Part shown: in pieces, positions 48,096 through 57,002 of the stretch
How positions within the stretch are numbered: position 1 is the stretch's first letter
How the letters are laid out: every line of letters starts with the position of its first letter
Assembly (NCBI RefSeq): GCF_016741775.1
Contig: NZ_JAERRK010000004.1
Location: forward strand, 434,001 to 498,000
Origin: Streptomyces actinomycinicus
GTDB lineage: Bacteria > Actinomycetota > Actinomycetes > Streptomycetales > Streptomycetaceae
Reading direction: 5' to 3'
Length of the DNA: 64,000 nucleotides
The notes under the pieces: model-generated
The model's database searches: none
What the model was told of the DNA's origin: nothing
The model's input: the letters and a program-made list of their open reading frames with translations, nothing else
Made by a program: the position numbers and the translations under genes

Positions 48096-49079
48096 ATGAC
48101 CGTGCTCATCCTGACCAGTGAAGAGGACGTGACGGCGGACATGGTGGTCCTCCGGCTGGGCGAGGCCGGCGTGCCCGTCGTCCGGCTCGACCCCGCCGAC
48201 CTGACCAACGGGGTGGCGCTGTCGGGCGAGTACGTGCACGGCGCCCGCCATGGACATCTGTCCGTCGGCGGGCGCCTGGTGAGCATGAACGGCCTGCGCG
48301 CCATCTGGGTCCGCAGGCCCGGAACCCCGGCCGCCCGCGCCGCGCACCCGTCCGCCTGGCTGGCGGAGGAGTCGTCGCAGGCGCTGTACGGCATGCTGCG
48401 GTGCAGCGACGCCCGCTGGATGAACCATCCGGACGCCGCCCGCCGCGCCCGGCACAAACCCTGGCAGCTGCACCTCGCCCAGCGCTGCGGCCTCCCCGTG
48501 CCGGCCACTTTGATCACCACGTTCCCGCAGGCCGCGCGGGAGTTCGCGGAACGCTTCCCGGACCTGGTGGTGAAGCCCGTCTCCGGTGCGCATCCGCAGG
48601 AACCCCCGCGGGCGGTGCCGACCAGCAGGGTGGCTCCGGACACCGATTTCACGGCGGTGGCCTTCGGTCCGACGCTGCTGCAGCGGCGGATCGCCAAGCG
48701 GGCCGACATCCGGCTCACCGCCGTCGGCCGCACCCTGCTGGCCGCCCGCAAGCCCGCCGACCCGGACGCCCGTCCCGAGGACGTGGACGTCCGCTTCGCC
48801 CCGTCGGTCTCCCCCTGGCTGCCCGTGGACGTGCCGCCGCGCGTCGCCGAGAGCGTGCTGCGCTACCTGGCGGACGCGGAACTGGCGTACGGCGCCTTCG
48901 ACTTCGCGGAGGACGCGGACGGGATCTGGTGGTTCCTGGAGTGCAACCAGTCCGGCCAGTTCGGCTTCGTCGAGATGGACACCGGCCAGCCGATCGCCGC
49001 GACGATCGCCGACTGGCTGGCGGGGAACGGCGATTCCGGCCGCAGGTGTGCGGAGGGCGACCGGAGCGCGGCGTCTTGA
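48096..49079 (+). CDS. tgmB: ATP-grasp ribosomal peptide maturase
   Basis: 327 residues. It lacks long hydrophobic segments and has an N-terminal alpha/beta domain (MTVLILTSEEDVTADMVVLRL), then an ATP-grasp domain with LVVKPVSG, LLQRRIAKRADIRLTAVG and FLECNQSGQFGFVE, where Glu-Asn are the metal ligands. This is the MvdD/TgmB family of macrocyclising ligases. The short distance to the precursor supports coupled expression. The ribosome site is weak (AAGA). Confidence 0.9.
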   Translation: MTVLILTSEEDVTADMVVLRLGEAGVPVVRLDPADLTNGVALSGEYVHGARHGHLSVGGRLVSMNGLRAIWVRRPGTPAARAAHPSAWLAEESSQALYGMLRCSDARWMNHPDAARRARHKPWQLHLAQRCGLPVPATLITTFPQAAREFAERFPDLVVKPVSGAHPQEPPRAVPTSRVAPDTDFTAVAFGPTLLQRRIAKRADIRLTAVGRTLLAARKPADPDARPEDVDVRFAPSVSPWLPVDVPPRVAESVLRYLADAELAYGAFDFAEDADGIWWFLECNQSGQFGFVEMDTGQPIAATIADWLAGNGDSGRRCAEGDRSAAS

Positions 49080-49114
49080 GCGTGCGGGGTACGGCTCGGA
49101 GAAGGGAACGCGAC

Positions 49115-50011
49115 ATGCGCATCGGACTGCTGGGAACGGGCCCGTGGGCACGGGCCTCGTACGCCCCCGCCCTCGCCGGGCACACCGGCCTGGAGTTCGC
49201 CGGGGTGTGGGGGCGCCGGCCGGAGGCGGCCACGGCGCTGGCGGAGCGGCACGACGTCGCCGCGTACGCCGACGTGGACGCGCTGCTGGCCGACGTGGAC
49301 GCGGTGGCGGTGGCCCTGCCGCCGTCCGTGCAGGCCGGGCTGGCGGTGCGGGCGGCCCGTGCGGGCCGTCATCTGCTGCTGGACAAGCCGCTCGCGCTGT
49401 CGGTCGGCGAGGCGCGGGCCGTGACCGAGGCGGTGGAGCGGGCCGGCGTGGCGTCGGTGGTCTTCTTCACGGCGCGTTTCCAGAAGGAGCCGGAGGCGTG
49501 GATCGGGGAACAGGCCGCGACGGCGGGCTGGTTCACGGCGCGGGCGCACTGGCTGGGGGCGGTGTTCACGACGGACAGCCCGTTCGCGGGCTCACCGTGG
49601 CGGCGGGAGAAGGGTGCGCTGTGGGACGTGGGCCCGCACGCCCTGTCGGTCCTGCTGCCGGTCCTCGGCGACGTCCGGCAGGTCGTGGCGGCGGCGCACG
49701 GACCGGCGGACACCGTCCATCTGGTCCTCGACCACGCCACCGGCGCGTCGAGCACGCTCACGCTGAGCCTGTCGGCCCCGCCCGCGGCGGCCGGGGCCGA
49801 TGCGGAGCTGCGGGGTGAGGCGGGCGTGGCGGTCATGCCCGGGAGTGCGGACGGAGCGGTCCCCGCGCTCTCCCGGGCCGCCGACGCCCTGGTGCGGGCG
49901 GCCCGCACGGGCCGCCCGCACGCCTGCGACGCCGGGTTCGGCCTCCGGATCACGGAGATCCTGGCCGCCGCCGAGTCCCGGCTGACGGACGGCACCCGTC
50001 GCACCGAGTAG
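49115..50011 (+). CDS. Gfo/Idh/MocA family oxidoreductase
   Basis: 298 residues. The N-terminal Rossmann motif is IGLLGTGPWARASYAPAL, then the family loop DKPLALSV with the catalytic-type Lys, and FFTARFQ and a C-terminal alpha/beta domain. The ATG at 49115 has GAAGGGA. It starts 35 bases after the ATP-grasp gene on the same strand, so it is likely in the same transcript, but a role in graspetide maturation is unproven. Confidence 0.88.
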   Translation: MRIGLLGTGPWARASYAPALAGHTGLEFAGVWGRRPEAATALAERHDVAAYADVDALLADVDAVAVALPPSVQAGLAVRAARAGRHLLLDKPLALSVGEARAVTEAVERAGVASVVFFTARFQKEPEAWIGEQAATAGWFTARAHWLGAVFTTDSPFAGSPWRREKGALWDVGPHALSVLLPVLGDVRQVVAAAHGPADTVHLVLDHATGASSTLTLSLSAPPAAAGADAELRGEAGVAVMPGSADGAVPALSRAADALVRAARTGRPHACDAGFGLRITEILAAAESRLTDGTRRTE

Positions 50012-50020
50012 GCGACCCAG

Positions 50021-50084
50021 GGGCGCCGGCCGGGGGACGTGGTGGCGCGCGCACGAGCCGGGAGAGCCTCCCCGGCCGGCGCCC
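50021..50084. terminator. Long hairpin between convergent genes
   Basis: A perfect 15-bp stem (50021-50035 with 50070-50084) with a 34-base loop, 10 bases after the oxidoreductase stop and 74 bases before the end of the acetyltransferase gene. Confidence 0.6.
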
Positions 50085-50157
50085 GGACCGCCGCGTTCCC
50101 GGCGGGCTCCGGTCGCCGGCCGCCCGCCGGTCGCCCGCGCGCCCGCGCGCCCGCGGG

Positions 50158-51066
50158 TCAGTCGGCCTCGGTGGCGTGGGTGAGCCAGTAGTTGACGCGT
50201 TCCCGGGTGACCGGGTAGCCCGCCCTCGTGAAGTGCGCGGCCATCGGGAAGTTGCCCTGGTCGGTCGCGGCGGCGATGTGCTCGGCGCCTCGTTCGACCA
50301 GGTGGTGGGTGCATTCGACGAGCAGGTCGTAGGCGTACCCGTGACCGCGTTGTTCGGGCACCACTCCGATGAAGCCGATGCACGGTCCGGAGGGGTTGCG
50401 GGCGGGGATGTGGATGCCGACCGGCTCGCCCTCCGGCGTGCGGGCGATCTGCCACCAGCTGCGCGGCGACGGCATCCAGTGGAAGACGTCGAGTTCCTCC
50501 TGGGCGGCCTGGTCCACACCGCCCTGCGTGATGGCCCGGCGGGCGTGGGCGTCCAAGGTGACGGAGTGGATGCGGCGCAGCAGACCGAAGAAGACGGCGT
50601 CGTCCGGTTCCTCCTCGAACACGAGGCGTCCGGGCCGTTCGGGCAGACCGCAGTCCGGCGTCCAGCGGTACAGGAAGCGCTCCACCAGCGGTTCGTAGCC
50701 GGCCTTTCGCGCGACGGCCTCGCGGGTCGCGACGGCCGCCCGCAGCCGGGGGTCGTCCCGCCAGCCGGCGGGCAGGTCCAGGTCGATCTCGTCCGGGCGC
50801 CAGGGCGCGGTCCGCACGAGTTCGGCTCCGGCCTCCTCCTCGCCCTCGGCGACGTCGAGCCAGTTGAGCAGCAGCGGCTCGGTGTCCTCGGGCCTGCCCC
50901 ACCAGGCGGCGCGGGCCACGGTGCGGCCGTCGCGCACGGCGATGCGCTGCCAGTCGGGCCGGAACAGGGTCCGCAGGTGCTTCTCACGGAAGCCCAGCGG
51001 GTCGGGCATGGTGTCGAAAAGATGGGCACTGCTCTCGTCGAGCGTGCGGATGACCACGTCGGTCAA
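50158..51066 (-). CDS. GNAT family N-acetyltransferase
   Basis: 302 residues. The C-terminal GNAT core has IGFIGVVPEQRGHGYAYDLL, where RGHGYA is the acetyl-CoA loop, and AAATDQGNFPMAAHFTRAGY is the following helix. The N-terminal half (about 1-150) is a second, degenerate GNAT-like region, so this is a tandem form. The start is TTG 51066 with GGAGGA five bases upstream; no ATG fits. A 19-codon frame with a strong ribosome site lies just upstream. Confidence 0.87.
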   Translation of the reverse strand: MTDVVIRTLDESSAHLFDTMPDPLGFREKHLRTLFRPDWQRIAVRDGRTVARAAWWGRPEDTEPLLLNWLDVAEGEEEAGAELVRTAPWRPDEIDLDLPAGWRDDPRLRAAVATREAVARKAGYEPLVERFLYRWTPDCGLPERPGRLVFEEEPDDAVFFGLLRRIHSVTLDAHARRAITQGGVDQAAQEELDVFHWMPSPRSWWQIARTPEGEPVGIHIPARNPSGPCIGFIGVVPEQRGHGYAYDLLVECTHHLVERGAEHIAAATDQGNFPMAAHFTRAGYPVTRERVNYWLTHATEAD

Positions 51067-51111
51067 GGGTTCCTCCGGGATGCGTACGGTGTGCGGCGCT
51101 CCCGGTCGGAT

Positions 51112-51171
51112 TCAGACGTGACACGCCCGCGGCACGGGGAGGGGGGAGCGCTGGGTGATGGGGTGCTGCAT
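51112..51171 (-). CDS. Possible 19-codon leader peptide
   Basis: ATG at 51171 after GAAGGAGGCGAG encodes MQHPITQRSPLPVPRACHV and stops 45 bases before the TTG start of the acetyltransferase. Ribosome site and spacing are better than those of many real genes, which suggests a translated leader. No match to a known leader type. Confidence 0.45.
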   Translation of the reverse strand: MQHPITQRSPLPVPRACHV

Positions 51172-51293
51172 GACGCTCGCCTCCTTCTTCCGTCCGGCTC
51201 GGGCGTGGTGATCGCAGACTAGTCGGACGGCCTGCCCGGCGTCCAAGGGTTTTCGCCGGGTGCGGTCGGCGGGCGGCGGCGTAGCTTGGGGAT

Positions 51294-52403
51294 GTGGAAT
51301 CGGTACGTGGCCGGTCGTCCCGCGGGGACCGGGAGGGCCGCGGCTGGCTGCGGGGCGCGCCGCCGCCGTGGTGGGTACGCGTGCTGCCCGTCGCACTGCT
51401 CGTGGCGGTCGGCTCGGCCACCATGGTCACGCCGGAGGCCCATGATCTCGGCTTCCTGCTGGGCGCGATCCCGCCGCTCGCGGTGCTGTCGTACGGTCCG
51501 CTGGCGACCGGTGTGCTCGGCCTCGGGGTGATCGCGTTGCTGAACGCGCCGGCCACGCACCTGAACCGTCCCGGTGACACCGATCTGCTCACGGTCGTGT
51601 TCGTGGCGGCACTGAGCGTGTTCGTCTCCTACGTGCGCAGTCACCGGGACGCCCAGCTGAGCATGGAGCGGGCGATCGGCGAGGCGGTGCAGCGGGCGGT
51701 GCTGCCGCCGGTGCCACAGCGGGTCGGGCAGGTCGGGTGCGCGTCGTTCTACCGGGCCGCGCAGGACGGGACGCTGGTGGGCGGGGACTTCTTCGACGTG
51801 CGCGAGGGGCCGTACGGGGTGCGGGCGGTGATGGGCGACGTGCAGGGCCACGGGCTGCAGGCGGTCGCCACGGTGGTGTCGCTGCTGGGAGCGTTCCGGG
51901 AGGCGGTCCTGGACCAGCCGGACCTGGAGTCGGTCGCGGCCCGGATGGACCGCCGGCTGGCGGTGGACTCGGCGGACGTACGGCACGCGGAGCTGTTCGC
52001 GACGGCGCTGCTGCTGGAGTTCGCCGCCGGCACGGCCGCGGTGCGGGTGCTGGCCTGTGGTCATCCGGCGCCCGTCCTGCTGTGCGAGGGACAGGCGCAG
52101 GAAGTGGCCGTCGCGCCCGGCCCGCCGCTGGGGATCGGGCTCCTGGACGCCGATCCGCCGAAGGAGGCGACCGTGGCGCTCGGTGCCGGTGACCGGCTGT
52201 TCCTGGCCTCCGACGGCGTGTGGGAGGCGCGGGACGCCGCCGGCGCCTTCTATCCGCTGCCGGAGCGGCTGAAAGCCCTGGCCGGGACCGCGTCCGCCGA
52301 TCTGCCCGCCGCGGTGTGGGCCGAGCTGCTGGGGCTGCGCTACGTCGTCCGCGACGACGTGACCATGCTGGTGCTGATGCCCGAGTCCCCGGCCACCGCA
52401 TGA
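51294..52403 (+). CDS. Membrane-bound SpoIIE-type PP2C phosphatase
   Basis: 369 residues. Three to four N-terminal hydrophobic helices (about 28-115) are followed by a SpoIIE domain with VGGDFFDV, MGDVQGHG, HPAPVLL and ASDGVWEA metal motifs. This is the membrane class common in Streptomyces, acting on phosphorylated anti-anti-sigma factors. The GTG is preceded by GGGGAT. It converges with the Lrp gene. Confidence 0.9.
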   Translation: MESVRGRSSRGDREGRGWLRGAPPPWWVRVLPVALLVAVGSATMVTPEAHDLGFLLGAIPPLAVLSYGPLATGVLGLGVIALLNAPATHLNRPGDTDLLTVVFVAALSVFVSYVRSHRDAQLSMERAIGEAVQRAVLPPVPQRVGQVGCASFYRAAQDGTLVGGDFFDVREGPYGVRAVMGDVQGHGLQAVATVVSLLGAFREAVLDQPDLESVAARMDRRLAVDSADVRHAELFATALLLEFAAGTAAVRVLACGHPAPVLLCEGQAQEVAVAPGPPLGIGLLDADPPKEATVALGAGDRLFLASDGVWEARDAAGAFYPLPERLKALAGTASADLPAAVWAELLGLRYVVRDDVTMLVLMPESPATA

Positions 52404-52433
52404 CCCGGCGGCCGGGTTCTGCCTGCGCCGCGG

Positions 52434-52874
52434 TCAGCCCACGTCCCACAGGAAGCGGTGGGTGTGGATGCCGAAGTACGGGAAGGACCGGATCTCGCGG
52501 ACGCCCTCGACGGGGCGCACCACGTCGTTGACGAAGTCCAGCAGCGCCTTCGGGCCGGGAGCGACCACTTCGGCGAAGAGGTCGAAGCCGCCCGAGGTGA
52601 GCACCGAGTAGACGACCTCGGGGCGGTCGGCGAGGGCGTCGGCGACGGTCCGGGGGTCGCCGTCGACGCCGATGCCGAGCAGCGCCATGGCCTGCCCGCC
52701 CATGGCCATGGGGTCGGTGACCCCGACGACCTGGGCCGCCTTGGAGTCCAGGAGGCGCTGCAGCCGCTGCCGGGCCGCCGAGGCGGACAGGCCGACCTTC
52801 GGGCCGAGGTCGGCGTAGGCGATGCGGCCGTCGGTCTGCAGTTCCCGCAGGATGGCCCGGTCGATGTCGTCCAT
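52434..52874 (-). CDS. Lrp/AsnC family transcriptional regulator
   Basis: 146 residues: an N-terminal helix-turn-helix (DIDRAILRELQTDGRIAYADLGPKVGLSASAARQRLQRL) and a C-terminal RAM ligand-binding domain. It lies 13 bases after the aminotransferase gene on the same strand and likely senses an amino acid processed by it. Confidence 0.93.
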   Translation of the reverse strand: MDDIDRAILRELQTDGRIAYADLGPKVGLSASAARQRLQRLLDSKAAQVVGVTDPMAMGGQAMALLGIGVDGDPRTVADALADRPEVVYSVLTSGGFDLFAEVVAPGPKALLDFVNDVVRPVEGVREIRSFPYFGIHTHRFLWDVG

Positions 52875-52887
52875 GCTCCGGCTCCTT

Positions 52888-54237
52888 TCAGCCCGCCAGT
52901 TCGGCCAGCGCGGCGGCGAAGACCTCGGTGTGGGTGTCGACGTCGGCGGCGGTGGTGTCGGGGCACATGAGCGCCATGTTGTGGAACGGGGTGAGCAGGA
53001 TGCCCCGGTTGGCGAGGTAGAGGTGGAGGAAGTCCTCCAGCTCCGGGTCGGCGGCCTGCGCGGACTCGGTTCCGTTGCGCGGGGCCGGGGAGGTGAAGCG
53101 GTACTCGGTGCGGGCGCCGAGCCGGCTGACCGACCACGGCAGCCGGTGGGCGCCGATGCCGGCCAGGACGCCCGCCTCGAAACGCTCGGCGAGTACTCCC
53201 ATCCGCGCGAACGCCTCGTCGGTGAGGACGTGTTCCAGGGTGGCGCGGGTGGCGGCGACGGACAGCGCGTTGCCGGCGAGGGTGCCGCCGACGCCGCCCA
53301 TGTCGACGAGGTCCAGGTCGGTGCGGGTCAGCAGCCGGTCGGCGAGTTCGGCGGACAGCCCGTAGGCGCCGGCCGGGATGCCACCGCCGATGGCCTTGCC
53401 GATGGTGAGCAGGTCGGGCTCGAGGTCCCAGGCAGCCGTGCAGCCGCCGGGGCCGGCGGAGAAGGTGTGCGTCTCGTCGTTGATGAGCAGGGTGCCGTAC
53501 CGCCGGGTCAGTTCACGGACGCCCTCGAGGTAACCGGGTTCGGGCAGCACGATGCCGATGTTGGTGAGGGCGGGCTCCATGAGGACGGCGGCGACGTCAC
53601 CGTGAGCCAACTCGCGTTCCAGCCCGGCGAGGTCGTTGAACTCGGCGACCCTGCTGGTCAGGGTCACGTCGCAGGGCGCGCCGACGTTGCCGGGGCGGGC
53701 GGTGCCGGTGCCGTCGGGGCCGGTGACGATCAGCGACTCGTCGACGCTGCCGTGGTAGCAGTAGCTGTTCACCAGGATCTTCGGCCGGCCGGTGACGGCC
53801 CGGGCGAGGCGGATCGCCCAGCGGTTGGCGTCGGTGGCGGTGAGCGAGAAGCTCCAGCGGGCCAGGCCGAAGCGGCGGGTCAGTTCGGCGCCGACCCACT
53901 CGGCGTCCTCCGTGGGCAGCATGGCGGTGGCTCCGCCCAGCCGGGCGTACCGCAGGTGCACCGCCTCGGTGACGGCGGCGGGCGAGTGGCCGGCCATCGC
54001 GCCCGTGTCTCCGAGGCAGAAGTCGAGGTACTCGTGCCCGTCGGCGTCGGTGACGCGGGCGCCGCGCGCCCCGGCCAGATAGCGCGGGAAGCCGCCGGCG
54101 GTCTTGTTCATCCAGGTCATCGGCACCCTGCCGAAGAGGTGGTCGGCGCGCGCATAGGCCGCCCGGGAGCGCGGGTTGCGGCGCTCGGCCTCCGCGCTCT
54201 CGCGGTTCAGGAGTGCGTGCAGACGCGTGCGGTCCAT
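52888..54237 (-). CDS. Class III (PLP) aminotransferase
   Basis: 449 residues. RVTDADGHEYLDFCLGDTGAMAGHSP at the N terminus, INDETHTF with the PLP-contacting Asp, and LLTIGKAIGGGIPAG with the Schiff-base Lys mark a fold-type I class III aminotransferase, with features close to glutamate-1-semialdehyde aminomutase-like enzymes. The ATG at 54237 is after GAGGTA. The operon partner is an Lrp regulator, which suggests an amino-acid or diamine substrate; the exact substrate is unknown. Confidence 0.92.
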   Translation of the reverse strand: MDRTRLHALLNRESAEAERRNPRSRAAYARADHLFGRVPMTWMNKTAGGFPRYLAGARGARVTDADGHEYLDFCLGDTGAMAGHSPAAVTEAVHLRYARLGGATAMLPTEDAEWVGAELTRRFGLARWSFSLTATDANRWAIRLARAVTGRPKILVNSYCYHGSVDESLIVTGPDGTGTARPGNVGAPCDVTLTSRVAEFNDLAGLERELAHGDVAAVLMEPALTNIGIVLPEPGYLEGVRELTRRYGTLLINDETHTFSAGPGGCTAAWDLEPDLLTIGKAIGGGIPAGAYGLSAELADRLLTRTDLDLVDMGGVGGTLAGNALSVAATRATLEHVLTDEAFARMGVLAERFEAGVLAGIGAHRLPWSVSRLGARTEYRFTSPAPRNGTESAQAADPELEDFLHLYLANRGILLTPFHNMALMCPDTTAADVDTHTEVFAAALAELAG

Positions 54238-54577
54238 GGAGTACCTCGGCAGGAACGGCAGTGGAATGGCGAGAGCGTACGACTGTTTCCGCGGTGATCT
54301 CAAGACTCGACGCATGATTCCGTGGTACCGACGATCGGATCGATCGTGAGCACAGCGGTGGATCACCGAACGAGTGACGCGCCCCCGGCGCCCAACTGAC
54401 GAATCGGCAAGCGGAGTTCGAACGTCCTGCCTCAAACGCCAGGTCGCGCCACCCCTTCCGCCACGTAGAAATATCTACAACGATGCATATGCCGGGTTGG
54501 CGTGCGAAGGCGCGGAGTGCCCGGTCACAGCCGTTCCCTGCGCTCGGGCAGGTGAGCGAGGACACGCGGAGCAGTGC
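54238..54577. promoter_or_regulatory. Divergent intergenic region upstream of the aminotransferase
   Basis: 340 bases without a supported gene. It is AT-richer than the surroundings and contains GTAGA-AATA-TCTAC (54465-54478), an inverted repeat, and TCACC...GTGACG motifs near 54362. These are candidate regulator sites, possibly for the Lrp protein. Confidence 0.45.
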
Positions 54578-55045
54578 ATGACGAACACGATGTGGGTGCG
54601 GGGCGTGGAATGGCTGGCCGCGGCGGCGGCCGACCCGCGCGCCTGTAAACGGGAGTGGGACCACGGGGAGGGCGTCGCACTGCTGGAGGCGGGACGCTTC
54701 TGGGACGTGCTGAGCGTCCCCGAGCGGCTGGGGCTGCTCACACTGGACCTGCTGTGGCGGCCCGGTCTGCCCGTGCCGGGGCCGACGCTGGTGGACACCG
54801 CGGCGGGCCGGGTCGGGTTTCTTCTGCCGCCGGACCCGTCCGGGGGCTGGGTGGGTTCCGGCCTGCGCTGTGCGAGCAGGGGATCCTGGGTCGCCGTGCC
54901 GCCGCCGTACCGGCCGGCCCGTTATCTGGAGTGGCTCGTGCCGCCCGACGGCAGCGGCACACTCCACGGGCCCGGCGCCCTGGAGGACGCCCTCCAGCAG
55001 GCCAACGGCACGCTGGCGGTGCTCGCGCCGCTGTGCGGACGGTGA
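54578..55045 (+). CDS. Conserved hypothetical protein (155 aa)
   Basis: Starts MTNTMWVRGVEWLAAAAADPRACKREWDHG. It contains PDPSGGWVGSGLRCASRGSWVAVPPPYRPARYLEWLVPP, which resembles small Streptomyces proteins of unknown function, perhaps related to the bifunctional primase/polymerase N-terminal fold, but the resemblance is weak. GGAG precedes the ATG. No membrane segment or signal. Confidence 0.65.
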   Translation: MTNTMWVRGVEWLAAAAADPRACKREWDHGEGVALLEAGRFWDVLSVPERLGLLTLDLLWRPGLPVPGPTLVDTAAGRVGFLLPPDPSGGWVGSGLRCASRGSWVAVPPPYRPARYLEWLVPPDGSGTLHGPGALEDALQQANGTLAVLAPLCGR

Positions 55046-55049
55046 CCGG

Positions 55050-55307
55050 TCAGCGGTGCTCGGGGTCGGGCCGGGCGCCCCGGGTGAGACCGGAGAGGGT
55101 GCGGTGCCCGGGATCGGTCCGCCCACCCGGCGCGAGGCCGGAGAGGGCGGCCCACAGCGGGTCGGGCTCGGCGGGGACGGTCCGGCCCTCCGCCCGCCAC
55201 TCCGCGACCAGCAGGGCGAAGATCGGCTCCCGGGTGCGGTCCACGCGGTGCAGCAGGCGCACCCGCTCCAGGCGCTCCATCCGGTCCATCCAGTCCAAGC
55301 GGTCCAT
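55050..55307 (-). CDS. Small hypothetical protein (85 aa)
   Basis: Starts MDRLDWMDRMERLERVRLLHRVDRTREPIFALLVAEW, a charged helical N terminus, then Gly/Pro/Arg-rich. Third-position GC is very high, supporting coding, but the ribosome site is weak. It ends five bases from the convergent gene. A longer in-frame start upstream is Arg/Pro-rich and less likely. Family unknown. Confidence 0.5.
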   Translation of the reverse strand: MDRLDWMDRMERLERVRLLHRVDRTREPIFALLVAEWRAEGRTVPAEPDPLWAALSGLAPGGRTDPGHRTLSGLTRGARPDPEHR

Positions 55308-55660
55308 GCCGGGGCAACGCCCGTGGGCCGCCCCTGGTACGCCCTGGCCCGCCCGCTCACCGGGTCGGGTGAGGCCATCGCCCGAACGGCGTCTTCCGCC
55401 CGTCGGACAAGCATCCCGCGCGCCCGGTCCCGCACGCCGGCGCGCCGGGCAGCGCCTTCGGGCCGCCGGGCCGAACGGGCCGGCCGCCCTTCGGCCCGGC
55501 CGGCAGTGCGGGCCGGTCGCCGTTCGGCTCAGCCGGCGGTGCGCCGGCCGGCGCCTCGGGCCGAGGGGCGACGCCGGCCGGCCGCTCCTATGCTGGTAGG
55601 TCACCGGGCCCGACGTCCCGCCCCGTGCACGGTCACGTCCCACGTGCTTGGAGTCAGCCC
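55308..55660. other. 353-base intergenic stretch upstream of the serine hydrolase
   Basis: Very GC-rich, low-complexity sequence. It holds the probable promoter of the serine hydrolase gene (a TATGCT near 55589 could be a -10) but no gene I can support. Confidence 0.4.
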
Positions 55661-56902
55661 ATGCCGCCTTCGTCCGAACGCCTGTACCGGGGGGCCATGG
55701 TGGCCGTGCTGGCGGGCACCCTGTGCGCGCCGCTCACGGCAGCGGCCCCGCCGGCCGCCCTACCGGGCGCGGTCGCCGCAGGCTCCCCGAGTCCGTCGGT
55801 CCCGGGCCCGGACGTCCGCCCCCTCTCCCCCGCCGTGGCACGCCAGCTCGACACGGCCGTACAGCGGGTGATGCACGAGGCGCACGTGCCCGGTGTGACC
55901 GTCGGCATCTGGACCCCGGGACAGGGCAGTTACGTCCGCTCGTTCGGTGTCGCCGACAAGGCCGACGGCCGGCCGATGGCGCCGGACCTGTTCATGCGCA
56001 TCGGCAGCGAGACCAAGACGTTCACCGTGACCGCGCTGCTGCAACTGGTGGCGCAGGGCAAGGCCGGCCTGGACGATCCGATCGGCAGGTACGTCGAAGG
56101 CGTACCGAACGGGGACGAGATCACCCTGCGGCAGCTGGCCGGCATGCGCAGCGGCCTGTTCAACTACTCCGACGACGACGCCTTCTTCAAGGCGCTCACC
56201 TCCGACCCCCGGCGTCCCTTCACGCCCCGGGAGCTGCTCGACTACGCCTTCAAACACCCGGTGCAGTTCCCGCCGGGCGAGAGGTTCTCCTACTCCAACA
56301 CCAACCTGATCCTGCTCGGCCTGGTCGTGGAGAAGCAGAGCGGTCAGCACCTCGGGGACTACATCGAGCAGCACGTCCTCGACCCGGCCGGCATGAAGGA
56401 CACGCTCTTGCCGCAGGGCAGCGCATTCCCCGTGCCGCACGCGCAGGGGTACACCGATCAGACGGCCGACGGGAAGACCGCCGCCACGGCCGGCTGGAAC
56501 CCGTCCTGGGGCTGGGCGGCCGGAGCGATGATCTCCACCCTGGACGACCTGCACACCTGGGCGCCCACGGTGGCCACCGGGCGGTTCCCGGACGGCAGCC
56601 GGATGGTCAGCCCCGCCCTGCAGAAGGAGCGCCTGATCACCCCGGCGACACCGATCCCGGGGGCCGGTTACGGGCTGGGCATCTTCGACGTGCAGGGCTG
56701 GATCGGCCACAACGGCTCGCTGCCCGGCTACGAATCGCTGACGATCTACCTCCCGGAGACGAAGACGTCCCTCGTGGTGCTGCTCAACACCGACATCGAC
56801 CACGACCGGGAGGAACCCAGCACCCTGTTCGGCCGGGCGATCACGCAGATCGTCTCACCACGGCACGTGTTCGACCTGCCGGCGCAGCCGGCCGCCAGGT
56901 GA
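55661..56902 (+). CDS. Secreted serine hydrolase, beta-lactamase / D-Ala-D-Ala carboxypeptidase fold
   Basis: A 413-residue precursor with a signal peptide (about 1-35, VAVLAGTLCAPLTAAAP). The Ser-x-x-Lys motif is GSETKTFT; Tyr-x-Asn is YSNTN; and GHNGSLPGYES takes the place of the KTG-type motif. This is the class C beta-lactamase/R61-carboxypeptidase group, which acts on D-amino-acid peptides or esters outside the cell. The ATG has GGAG nine bases upstream. Confidence 0.9.
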   Translation: MPPSSERLYRGAMVAVLAGTLCAPLTAAAPPAALPGAVAAGSPSPSVPGPDVRPLSPAVARQLDTAVQRVMHEAHVPGVTVGIWTPGQGSYVRSFGVADKADGRPMAPDLFMRIGSETKTFTVTALLQLVAQGKAGLDDPIGRYVEGVPNGDEITLRQLAGMRSGLFNYSDDDAFFKALTSDPRRPFTPRELLDYAFKHPVQFPPGERFSYSNTNLILLGLVVEKQSGQHLGDYIEQHVLDPAGMKDTLLPQGSAFPVPHAQGYTDQTADGKTAATAGWNPSWGWAAGAMISTLDDLHTWAPTVATGRFPDGSRMVSPALQKERLITPATPIPGAGYGLGIFDVQGWIGHNGSLPGYESLTIYLPETKTSLVVLLNTDIDHDREEPSTLFGRAITQIVSPRHVFDLPAQPAAR

Positions 56903-57002
56903 CGCCTCGTCACCGTCTTCACGGACCCTCCGGTCCGGGCGCCGGGTCGGCGGCGTCCGGGCACGCGCGGAGGGCCGGCACCGGCCGCGGTGGTGCGGCC
57001 GG

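Noticed and set aside
54374..54577. Upstream extension of the 155-aa hypothetical gene to GTG 54374
   Set aside because: The extension has poor codon bias and weak ribosome site; ATG 54578 has GGAG at the right distance.
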